From the NCBI GenBank assembly GCA_964291275.2, contig OZ219799.1:1488001-1552000 (forward strand): a stretch of DNA of 64,000 bases, read 5' to 3'. Positions 34,896 through 42,783 of the stretch are shown piece after piece; within the stretch, counting starts at the first letter, position 1; every line of letters starts with the position of its first letter. A program made the position numbers and the translations under genes. Source of the DNA: Bin80 sp964291275 (GTDB lineage Bacteria > Bacteroidota > Rhodothermia > Rhodothermales > Bin80). The notes under the pieces are model-generated. The model did not search any database. It was not told the origin of the DNA and saw only the letters and a list, made by a program, of their open reading frames with translations.

Positions 34896-34953
34896 ATGCG
34901 AAAACGAAGAAACTCCTTGATTACGATCATTTATCGCTCTGTTTTGTGCAGCT

Positions 34954-35157
34954 ATGCTGATGTTTTTCGGCAGTTATGCAGACTCATACAGTGCTGTGGC
35001 CGATATAAAATGCAACCATACATGTAGCTTTATGTATTGCACAGGCGGTTCCAATGAATGTGAAGCGTTCGTCAGATGTTGCGACGTTGAGGATCTTCCC
35101 TGTACTACAGATGAAACATGGGAGGTAACATGTTACACCGGCATAGATTTGGGATGA
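34954..35157 (+). CDS. Cysteine-rich exported peptide 1 (8 Cys), start uncertain
   Basis: The peptide after the leader is about 47 residues with eight Cys (KCNHTC, MYC, NEC, a CC pair, LPC, VTC). The frame has a leader FCAAMLMFFGSYADSYSAVA before DIKC, but its only in-frame ATG (34954) leaves out a basic N-terminus. An ATG at 34896 in the neighbouring frame encodes MRKRRNSL, which would join perfectly to RSFIALFCAAMLMFF of this frame if one base were skipped near 34918-34930, giving a model signal peptide. So either the gene carries a one-base indel, or the assembly does, or a shift is used. The last bases overlap the start region of peptide 2. No known family recognised. Disulfide-bonded secreted peptide is the inferred role. 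Confidence 0.5.
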   Translation: MLMFFGSYADSYSAVADIKCNHTCSFMYCTGGSNECEAFVRCCDVEDLPCTTDETWEVTCYTGIDLG

Positions 35158-35414
35158 AAGTAACTATTAAATCTCGTAAATCTCAGGTGCTTTTTGCATC
35201 ATTGATATTCGCATTACTTGTTGGTCTATCGGGGTGGACGTCTAATAATGCTGGACCTAGTATCGTCCCTGAATGTGGCGACCCACAAGCATGTGATGCG
35301 GTGGGATGTCACGGCCCGGGATTTTTGCTGTGTGCGGCTATGCCATGTGACTGGTGTGAGGGCTCAACTTGCGGCCAAGCGACCATGATGTGTCTTAAGT
35401 GGGGATTGCCTTAA
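35130..35414 (+). CDS. Cysteine-rich exported peptide 2 (8 Cys)
   Basis: 94 residues if begun at the ATG at 35130, which has a good GGAGG 4-5 bases upstream; the ATG at 35154, overlapping the stop of peptide 1 as ATGA, is the alternative. A basic stretch and hydrophobic leader (QVLFASLIFALLVGLSGW) are followed by a mature part of about 50 residues with eight Cys: PEC, AC, GC, LLC, PC, DWC, TC, MMC. Its stop overlaps the propeller lipoprotein start (TAATG). It resembles peptide 1 in plan but not in sequence. The layout recalls Bacteroidota NVEALA-type peptides, which also sit beside 6-bladed propeller proteins, but no NVEAL motif is present. Function unknown. Confidence 0.6.
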   Translation: MLHRHRFGMKVTIKSRKSQVLFASLIFALLVGLSGWTSNNAGPSIVPECGDPQACDAVGCHGPGFLLCAAMPCDWCEGSTCGQATMMCLKWGLP

Positions 35415-36442
35415 TGAACGGTAGGTACATTATCCTGATCTGCTTTTTTGTTTTGTCCTGCAGTAGTGGCGAAGGCGAGGCTACCCTCGGAAAGTTTGTG
35501 TTTTTAGAAAAAGCTGAGGAGCAGCAAATAAAGGAAAGGGTTTGGGAACCTGTTTCTGTGAGTAGGATGTTCGAGTTGTCTGTGGAGGAAGAGATTATGC
35601 TGTACGACCCCCAGTATATCATACCGGACACCAATGGAGATATGTATGTTGTCGACTACGGGGTGTATCAGATTTTTCGGTTTGATTCTAAGGGCAATTA
35701 TATCATGTCCTACGGAAGTGGTGTTGGTTCTGCCCCCGGCGAATTTTTAAGCATATCTAGTGTTCAAGTAGCATCTGATTCGCTCATTTATGTAACAGAT
35801 TCCAACAATGCGAGAATTTCTTCTTTCTCAAAGGCGACAGGGAGTTTAATAGATTCAAGAGTATTTGAAAGGCGGGAGGCTCCTAAGCGGCGCGCCACAA
35901 CAGATACAGGCATAGAGTACATTTTCCGAGCGTTTAATAAACTAGTCTTTGAATCTAATTTCAGGGATAGATCGGTTGAATTTGGAGAATTAGTGGAAGG
36001 TGATGACCGTTTAGTTTCTTCTCTGGTGGCAACCGGGATGATAAAAACGTATAAAGACCGGATGATCTATGTTTCTCATCGCTTTCCTGTAATCCTGGTT
36101 TATGATGTGAATGGTAATCTCGTTCGGGCAAAGAAGACAATGACCCTTGACAGGTTCGAAGAGCCTCAGCTTGTGCGATATGTGATGAATGGAATTGAGA
36201 GCTATAGGATTGAAGGCAGAGGCGTGAATAGTATCAGGGTAAGTGTCGTGGGAGACGAATTGTTGCTTCAGTCCAGAGGCGATTCAGAAGATCTAATTGT
36301 TGATGTATATGAAGCTGGGTCGATCGAGTACAAGTATTCCTTTAGATTAGGATTCTACCAGGCATACATAGCAAATGATCGAATATATCAGCCAACCCGC
36401 GATGCCACTGTGATTGTCCATTCAATAATCAGACCTTCATAA
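35414..36442 (+). CDS. 6-bladed beta-propeller lipoprotein of the Cys-peptide cluster
   Basis: 342 residues from the ATG at 35414, which shares one base with the stop of peptide 2 (TAATG). Signal MNGRYIILICFFVLSC places the lipid Cys at 16. Blade repeats: YIIPDTNGDMYVVDYGVYQIFRFDSKGNYIMSYGSG, APGEFLSISSVQVASDSLIYVTDSNNARISSFSKATG, and further blades near 200-330 (ILVYDVNGNLVRAKK, VDVYEAGSIEYKYSF). Same superfamily as the tandem lipoproteins at 25.5-28.6 kb but shorter and distant. Base composition is more AT-rich than the core genes, which hints at transfer. Probably binds or displays the upstream peptides. Confidence 0.75.
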   Translation: MNGRYIILICFFVLSCSSGEGEATLGKFVFLEKAEEQQIKERVWEPVSVSRMFELSVEEEIMLYDPQYIIPDTNGDMYVVDYGVYQIFRFDSKGNYIMSYGSGVGSAPGEFLSISSVQVASDSLIYVTDSNNARISSFSKATGSLIDSRVFERREAPKRRATTDTGIEYIFRAFNKLVFESNFRDRSVEFGELVEGDDRLVSSLVATGMIKTYKDRMIYVSHRFPVILVYDVNGNLVRAKKTMTLDRFEEPQLVRYVMNGIESYRIEGRGVNSIRVSVVGDELLLQSRGDSEDLIVDVYEAGSIEYKYSFRLGFYQAYIANDRIYQPTRDATVIVHSIIRPS

Positions 36443-36583
36443 GCCAAGGATGAGGTGGGGGGTCTAGGTCTTTTACGAAAGGATCTTTTATACCTTGCCC
36501 CACTACTGCACCCGCGCGAAACATACTTCTGGATTTTGGTCCAGGCGAAATGCCGTTTCAGGATAGATTTTAGAGAAGTTACA

Positions 36584-36997
36584 ATGAAGTACGTAGAATG
36601 GACAGTGTATGCGCTGGTGGTAGTAGCATTACTATTTTTTCTTCAGGTGACTTTTTTTGCTAAGTCAACTGATGACCACGGCATTGAGGATACTCTTCCG
36701 GCGATGTTAGAATATTTTCATGAGGACCAAGATAGATTAGTGTTGATTGTATTAACTCCTACCTGCCCATATTGTCTGCAGAGTTATCCCTTTTACAGAA
36801 CACTTATTGCAGAGAAAAGCAAAAATATTGGGGTAGTCGCCGGTATTAATCCAAGTTTGTCCATTGAACTTCAAAGACGCATACTTCAGAAAGAAAATAT
36901 ATCTGTTGATACACTGATTGCTCTGCCCAACCAAGATTGGGGAAAAACTTCTGCCCACAGGCTTGATTCGGGCTTTATGCTTTTGTTCTGTATTTAA
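36584..36997 (+). CDS. Membrane-anchored thioredoxin-like protein (CPYC), C-terminally truncated
   Basis: 137 residues from the ATG at 36584. One N-terminal membrane helix (WTVYALVVVALLFFLQVTFF) leads to a thioredoxin/TlpA-like domain: DRLVLIVLTPTCPYCLQSYPFYRTL with active site CPYC, then a helix and LSIELQRRILQKENISVDTLIAL. The usual cis-Pro (TPT) loop and last strands of the fold are missing; after NQDWGKTSAHRLDSG the frame ends quickly at FCI. Either the 3' end is frameshifted or the gene is decaying. It lies 141 bases after the propeller gene in the same direction. A disulfide-active membrane protein beside two 8-Cys peptides suggests it forms or reshuffles their disulfides. Confidence 0.65.
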   Translation: MKYVEWTVYALVVVALLFFLQVTFFAKSTDDHGIEDTLPAMLEYFHEDQDRLVLIVLTPTCPYCLQSYPFYRTLIAEKSKNIGVVAGINPSLSIELQRRILQKENISVDTLIALPNQDWGKTSAHRLDSGFMLLFCI

Positions 36998-37059
36998 TCC
37001 AGTGAAACATTTTCACCTAGTTTGGCCTAAAATCCATCACACCAAACTAGGTTACAGTT

Positions 37060-37653
37060 ATGCCTTCACTAAATTTCAAGCTCATCCTGCGCGTGTTCGT
37101 TCTGATTCTTGTACTTGTCGCCCCGGTATATGCGCAGACCGCAGAGTACACGATTGCCCCGGAAAGTGAGATGCATGTGGATGGCACATCAAATCAGACA
37201 CCGGAATGGCGTGTCTATGCCACCCAGATTGATGGTACGTTGAGCATGAATGAGGAGGGGAATGTTGAGTCCGTACGTTTGGTGGTACCTTCCAAGATGA
37301 TGAAAAGCAGAAAAAGTCCCATCATGGACCGTGGTATGCATGGAGCACTCAAGGCCAATGAGCATGCCGAGATCGTCTATGAACTCGCGTCCATATCTGA
37401 CTTCACAATGACGGGGGATAGCACGTTCACGCTCAATTCGACAGGTAACCTTACCATCACTGACGTGACCAAAGAGATCATGGTTCCGATTGAGGGGATT
37501 ACACAGGAGGATGGCCGCGTCCATTTCAGTGGGAGCCATGCGCTATTGATGAGCGACTATAACCTCAAACCTCCCTCCCTTATGTTTGGCGCGTATCGGA
37601 CGGGAGATGAGCTTACAGTAACGTTTGAGCTTATCGCCGCTCCCGCGGAATGA
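37060..37653 (+). CDS. YceI-family periplasmic protein
   Basis: 197 residues. Signal peptide (ILRVFVLILVLVAPVYA, cut before QTAE) followed by the YceI lipocalin-like barrel: YTIAPESEMHVDGTSNQTPEWRVYATQIDGTLS, VESVRLVVPSKMMKSRKSPIMDRGMHGALKANEHAEIVYE, TGNLTITDVTKEIMVPI and ALLMSDYNLKPPSLMFGAYRTGDELTVTFEL. This family binds polyisoprenoids or related lipids. Location: periplasm. The start ATG lies 62 bases after the thioredoxin-like gene; it is probably unrelated to the peptide cluster, because it belongs to a common core family. Confidence 0.9.
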   Translation: MPSLNFKLILRVFVLILVLVAPVYAQTAEYTIAPESEMHVDGTSNQTPEWRVYATQIDGTLSMNEEGNVESVRLVVPSKMMKSRKSPIMDRGMHGALKANEHAEIVYELASISDFTMTGDSTFTLNSTGNLTITDVTKEIMVPIEGITQEDGRVHFSGSHALLMSDYNLKPPSLMFGAYRTGDELTVTFELIAAPAE

Positions 37654-37665
37654 GTCTGGCTATTT

Positions 37666-37680
37666 GTGCTCGTTGAGCAC
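37666..37680 (+). terminator. Weak terminator-like hairpin after the YceI gene
   Basis: GTGCTC-GTT-GAGCAC stem of 6 bp followed by TTTCT, 13 bases past the stop. The T-run is short, so efficiency is uncertain. The remaining 37681-38210 holds no recognised gene. Confidence 0.4.
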
Positions 37681-38210
37681 TTTCTGGTGTTAGATTCCGC
37701 CACGTTACGGCCCTCTTCGTGTGCAGGAAAACTGGCAGGGGGAGGCCTTCACTGTCCGATTAACTCAATACAGGAGGCTGACTTAACTGCACTGTCCCAA
37801 TCTCGCAGGTAACAGGGGTCGGCACTCCGAACACTCCTCGCCCTGCAGCTAAGTACATGATTCCCATGAATATTACCGTCGAAGCGGCTCCAGTTCGGGA
37901 CGTGAGTGGAGTAACTATTCTCGCTCTGTAAGGAAATATCATCAGAACACTGTAACTGCGTCATGGATAGGATGTGGCTCATACTATCACTAGCGACGTA
38001 GTTTTCTGTACAACCATTTGGTACTCACCTGGTATTTTGCATGGCAGACGGATTGGTCCAATTATTCGACTTGAATCCGGCTGACAATCACATTCAAGTG
38101 ATTAAGCACAGTAAGCCACTTGGAGTGCAGCAGTGGATATGTTGTCTCCAGATAATTCTGAATACTATACCGAGATTTGAACTTGAACAAGCTCCTGTTA
38201 GCAAATACAA

Positions 38211-41200
38211 TTATTCCCTGATCGGCGGTGCCCCAGTTGCTTCGAGCGCACTGGTGAGTGCTGGGATCACGTCCTGCTCGAAGGAGGCCAGTGCAGATTC
38301 CAGCTCTTCGAGCTGTGTGCGACCAGTCTCTAATGATTGTTCGTGCAGTTCAGTCGGTCCATATGTCGTACGGAGGCCGCTCTGTCCAACAGACAGTCTC
38401 GACATCACAGTAGGTGCATTACGCTCACCTGCTGCACCTTTTGCACCGTAACCGCTCAAACTTCGTCGGATGTCTAGGAGTGTCGTACGTGCGGCATGTA
38501 ACTCTGTGGTCAAATCGGCTGAAGGATTTGGTGCACGCAGGTGTGCAGTTTGCATGGCGTCCACCAGTTCGATGTGATCTGTAAGTGATCCTGACAGGAG
38601 GCTTGCACGCTGCATGAGCGAAGCGGCCCGGGTTCTGTATTCAGCGATCTCACTGGGGGTACTACCGGCAAGTGCAGGAGTGCGCAGCAATTCGACCTGG
38701 AATGTAACGGGGTCGGACAGGACAGATTCCACGCCATCACTGACACGTACTAGCGTGGCAGTGTAGCTGCCCGGTGTAGCGAGATAGCCGCCTTGGCCAA
38801 ATCCTCCACCGGAGGAACCCGGCGTAATTACAGCAGGGGAAGGGTATCTCAGATTCCAAGTGACCCGGTGCATGCCCTTTGAAGTGCTTCCAGCAACTCG
38901 CCCGGCAACCTGTCCAGATTCATCACGAACAATCACGTATACCTTGTCGGTAACTTCGTTACGTTCGGCTTCAAGTGCATCCCACCCCGGGAAGGGGATA
39001 TCATTTTCACCGGCCTCTTTCTCGCTTTCTTTGCGGGCTTGTTTCAGCGTTGTCGAACTTTCGGGGAGGTAATAGGTGAATGTTGCTCCAAAGGGTGGAT
39101 TGGGAGCGGCAAAGTAGTCTGTACCCTGTGATCCTCCTGCAACATCGCGCTCCACGTATAGCTTGGCAGTACGCGGTGTAAACAGATGTGCATCACCGGC
39201 AAGCAATTCTGCACTGACGTCACGAAGCGGGGTGTAGTCATCAAGCACAAAGAATCCACGGCCGAAGGAGGCCGCTACAACATCGTTCTCCCGTCGTTGG
39301 ATCGTAATATCACGGAATGAGATCGTCGCGTCAGATGCAACTTTTATCCACTTCGTTCCACCATCAACAGTGAAGTATATCCCAAATTCAGTGGCGGTGA
39401 AGAGCAGGTCGGGGTTAACGTGGTCCTGTACGATACGCCAAATAAGTGTTCGGTCAGGGAGATTGCCAGTGATCGAAGTCCAGGAATGTCCGCGATCACT
39501 GCTCTTGATCAAATAAGGAGATAAATCCCCGAACTTATGGTTGTCCAGTGCCGCATAGACGACGTCGACATTATGCAGGTCGGCGTAAAGGTTATTAACA
39601 AACGCGGTTGATGGAATACCATTAATACTGCCGACTTCTATTGTTCGCCATGTTTCACCATCATCCTCAGTGACCTGGATCAGGCCATCATCGGTTCCTG
39701 CATACAGGAGACTGGCTTGAAGTGGAGACTCTGCGAGGGACGTAATCGTATTGTAGACCGACATGGCGTTGAAGTCCCATGGATTATCGTAGCTCTGTAC
39801 ACGTCCCATGATGGGCAGAGCAATACGCTCTTGGTCACGAGTCAAGTCACCAGAGATTGCGGTCCAGCTGTCGCCCCGGTTTGTCGATTTCCAGACGCGG
39901 TAAGATGCAAAATAGAGCGTGGTTGGGGAGTGTGGACTCACAACAATGGGTGCATCCCAGTTGTAGCGTTCATGTTTTTCACCGGGGCCAGCCTGGGGTT
40001 GGATCAAAGTTTGTTCTCCCGTGACGAGATCCACACGGCTTATACGCCCCTGCTGTGCTTCAGCGTAGATAATATCCGGGTTTCCAGGTTCGGTGGCAGA
40101 TTGGTGTCCGTCTGCACCGAGTGTCTTGAACCAATCGGCATTGCGTATACCATGACGATTATCTGTGCGGGATGGACCACCGTGTGAACCATTGTCTTGT
40201 GTACCGCCAAATATGCGATAAAATGGTTCTGAGTCATCAACTGCAACCTTGTAGTACTGGGTGATCGGCAGGTTGCTGATAAAACGCCAGGATTCTGTTC
40301 CGTCAAAGGTTTCAAAAAGTCCGCCATCCGTGCCCATGAGGATATAGTTCGGATCATCCGTACGGAACGCAATTGCATGGTTATCTGAATGCTTATCGCT
40401 TTCGCTCATGCGATAAAATGTACGCCCATGATCATGGGACACCTGTGTGCGCACGTCCATGAGATATATGGTCCCTTCTCTGTGCGGTGAGGCATAGAGT
40501 TCCTGATAGTAGTGGGGACCGGTTGCGCCGCTTACTGTATCCGACATTTTTTTCCAGGATGCTCCACGATCGCCCGACATAAAGATTCCGCCCGTTGTCA
40601 GATCAAGCTCAATTGCCGCATAAATGATATCTGGGTTCTGTGGCGAGATCGCGAGTCCAATTTTGCCCAGATTCGATTTGGGTATCCCGTGCGTCAGAGC
40701 TGTCCAGGTAAGCCCTCCGTCAGTGCTTTTGTGCAATCCACTACCGGGGCCGCCTCCCATGTACGCAGCTACATTACGATGTCGTTGCCATGTGGCCGCA
40801 TAGAGTACGGCGGGATCGCGTGGATCAATCACCACATCAGTTACTCCCACCCATTCATCATCTCCCAATGTTCGTTCCCATGATTCTCCGCCGTCAACAC
40901 TCATGTAGAGTCCACGCTCGCCGTCGCTGTTCCACAGGGGACCCTGTGCGGCTACCCAGATGACATCGTTATTGTCGGGGTGAACAATGATACGGGAGAT
41001 GTGCTCGGACTCCTTAAGCCCCATATTTTTCCATGTTTTTCCTCCGTCATCGCTGCGGTAAATGCCGTCACCATAAGCTACATGGCGTCCGCCCACATTC
41101 TCGCCAGTGCCGACCCAAACCGTATGTGGATTACGGGGGGCAAGCGTTAGCGCTCCAATTGAGTAGGATGCCTGGCCGTCAAACAGTGATTCCCAAGTCG

Positions 41201-41432
41201 TGCCGGCGTTGATGGTCTTCCATACGCCTCCACTTCCTACAGCGACATACCATATGTTATCATCCTCGGGGTGTATTGCAATGTCAGCAATGCGCCCAGA
41301 AGTAAAGGCGGGACCCACATTGCGTAACTTCAGAGCCGAAAAATCGGTCTCGCCTATCGGGTTATCCTGCGCGGAAGCAGGTAACGCGATTAGCAGTACA
41401 AGGGCGGTGAGTATACGAAGGGCGTAGGTCAT
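38211..41432 (-). CDS. Exported sortilin/BNR-repeat beta-propeller protein
   Basis: 1,073 residues. Signal peptide (ILTALVLLIALPASA) then two tandem propellers with sortilin/VPS10-type and Asp-box signatures, each S-x-D-x-G-x-T/S-W: SDDGGKTWKNMG, SVDGGESWERTLG, STDGGLTWTAL, TNRGDSWTAISG, EDDGETWRTIEVG, SSDRGHSWTSITG. The last ~300 residues carry an FlgD-like segment (GRVAGSTSKGMHRVTWNLRYPSPAV, SYTATLVRVSDG) and a helical tail. Often mislabelled glycosyl hydrolase. No type IX sorting domain is seen at the end, so it may stay periplasmic. Substrate unknown. Confidence 0.8.
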   Translation of the reverse strand: MTYALRILTALVLLIALPASAQDNPIGETDFSALKLRNVGPAFTSGRIADIAIHPEDDNIWYVAVGSGGVWKTINAGTTWESLFDGQASYSIGALTLAPRNPHTVWVGTGENVGGRHVAYGDGIYRSDDGGKTWKNMGLKESEHISRIIVHPDNNDVIWVAAQGPLWNSDGERGLYMSVDGGESWERTLGDDEWVGVTDVVIDPRDPAVLYAATWQRHRNVAAYMGGGPGSGLHKSTDGGLTWTALTHGIPKSNLGKIGLAISPQNPDIIYAAIELDLTTGGIFMSGDRGASWKKMSDTVSGATGPHYYQELYASPHREGTIYLMDVRTQVSHDHGRTFYRMSESDKHSDNHAIAFRTDDPNYILMGTDGGLFETFDGTESWRFISNLPITQYYKVAVDDSEPFYRIFGGTQDNGSHGGPSRTDNRHGIRNADWFKTLGADGHQSATEPGNPDIIYAEAQQGRISRVDLVTGEQTLIQPQAGPGEKHERYNWDAPIVVSPHSPTTLYFASYRVWKSTNRGDSWTAISGDLTRDQERIALPIMGRVQSYDNPWDFNAMSVYNTITSLAESPLQASLLYAGTDDGLIQVTEDDGETWRTIEVGSINGIPSTAFVNNLYADLHNVDVVYAALDNHKFGDLSPYLIKSSDRGHSWTSITGNLPDRTLIWRIVQDHVNPDLLFTATEFGIYFTVDGGTKWIKVASDATISFRDITIQRRENDVVAASFGRGFFVLDDYTPLRDVSAELLAGDAHLFTPRTAKLYVERDVAGGSQGTDYFAAPNPPFGATFTYYLPESSTTLKQARKESEKEAGENDIPFPGWDALEAERNEVTDKVYVIVRDESGQVAGRVAGSTSKGMHRVTWNLRYPSPAVITPGSSGGGFGQGGYLATPGSYTATLVRVSDGVESVLSDPVTFQVELLRTPALAGSTPSEIAEYRTRAASLMQRASLLSGSLTDHIELVDAMQTAHLRAPNPSADLTTELHAARTTLLDIRRSLSGYGAKGAAGERNAPTVMSRLSVGQSGLRTTYGPTELHEQSLETGRTQLEELESALASFEQDVIPALTSALEATGAPPIRE

Positions 41433-42169
41433 TTTTTGATGTGGTTTGCGTAAATCCCCATTAAAGATAGGTTTTGCTTTGTTGTGAGCATAATTTAATA
41501 CGGATGTATGATCTACCGGTTTGGGATTAGGCCGATTTACCTGGCGATATACTTTGCCCGCAAGTGTGAGTAACCGGCAAGCTCCGGTATAGGGTAGATA
41601 TTCGAGCTAGGCTCCAGTGTTAGAAGTCCGACCATTTAGTGTCTGACAGAAAGTACCTATTTCTGCCGAGTTGAGGGCATCATGGCGATGGTTGGCGTAC
41701 GTCTGATAGTATCAATTCGAGGATAATGGCCAAGTCGCGGCATATTTGGGTTGTCGTCTCTTCTTGAAGGTCGGATTTGAGCCGATTTCCGCGAATTGTT
41801 CAGTATCTGATCAGCCCAGAGGACACATCTCACCCAAGTTCGTTCAACCGTCCGATTCTCACCGCTTTGGCAATGGTGTTGTGGATCTTTGCCACATCCA
41901 GATTATTGTTTGTCCACCCGGTAGCGGGTCGATTCTCCCGGCGCTGCTCTTTATGTATGCGTTCCAGGAGTATCCTGTTATACTCTTCATCTGCCATGGT
42001 CCGTGTCGTATTATCGACTCGTTGATACGCAATGTCTTGGTATCGGTATGGTCGCACAGTGCCCGGTTTATCTGCATCATTATGACCTTGCGATTGCGGT
42101 CCGCGGGAATCAGTTGAATTGTTGGAAACACCTGTGGGGGCTATCCTCTCGACCGTCGGACTTACCCTT

Positions 42170-42400
42170 TCAATTGTTCGATCACTTACATCCTGTCCAA
42201 CGACATCTCACAGGAGTGTGTAATGCACTTTGCATAAACAATCCAATGCCAGAGCGGAGCGAATCAATGGGAAAATTCAGGAGGTCAAAACTATCGGCAG
42301 AGGGTACAGTAAATTTGAAAACTTCGGATCTGCAATTCTTTTTTTCTGCGGAGATCCAAGCCTCTACCACAACATTCGCGGTAGAACCCGATCAACAATA
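42170..42400 (+). pseudogene. ISL3-family transposase remnant (C-terminal)
   Basis: From 42230 one frame gives SNARAERINGKIQEVKTIGRGYSKFENF followed by AILFFCGDPSLYHN, which matches the C-terminal block of ISL3-type transposases (SNAxAERxNGKIQ..K..RGY..FENFR..ILFF). The piece just before it (HLHPVQRHLTGVCNAL) lies in a different frame, so at least one frameshift exists. Only about 70 codons survive; no inverted repeats located. The rest of 41433-42783 contains no other gene I can support, though short frames near 41830-42130 on the minus strand remain open. Confidence 0.6.
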
Positions 42401-42783
42401 TGGCCAAAGAGCGGACTGAATATCCGACACAAAAGCCTATTGCACCACTACAGTCCACTCCCTTGACCGACTCATTGTATCTGGAGGTGGAGTGCACAAC
42501 GAGGCTTTTCTGGATCTACCCAGAGATTGTTTTGCGGGATAAGTAAGATCGCAGTACACGTTGAAGTTTTCAACCGTATGGGGCTATTATAGACAGTAAA
42601 GAAGTCCTGTGGTTCGCGATCCTCGGTCACGAAAATGTAAGTGGAATCCCGACTAGTATCCCACCTGTAACCGGCTCACAGTACTTTGGTATGCATCCCC
42701 CGGATCCAAGCTTTAACGGTGATGCATCCCCCTGAGGCTGTCTGCCATCATTCGATGGTCATGTTGGTCGCTGTATAAAGCTA

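Noticed and set aside
37749..37982. Hydrophobic short frames between YceI and the propeller gene
   Set aside because: No ribosome-binding context and overlapping alternatives on the same strand; nothing recognisable.
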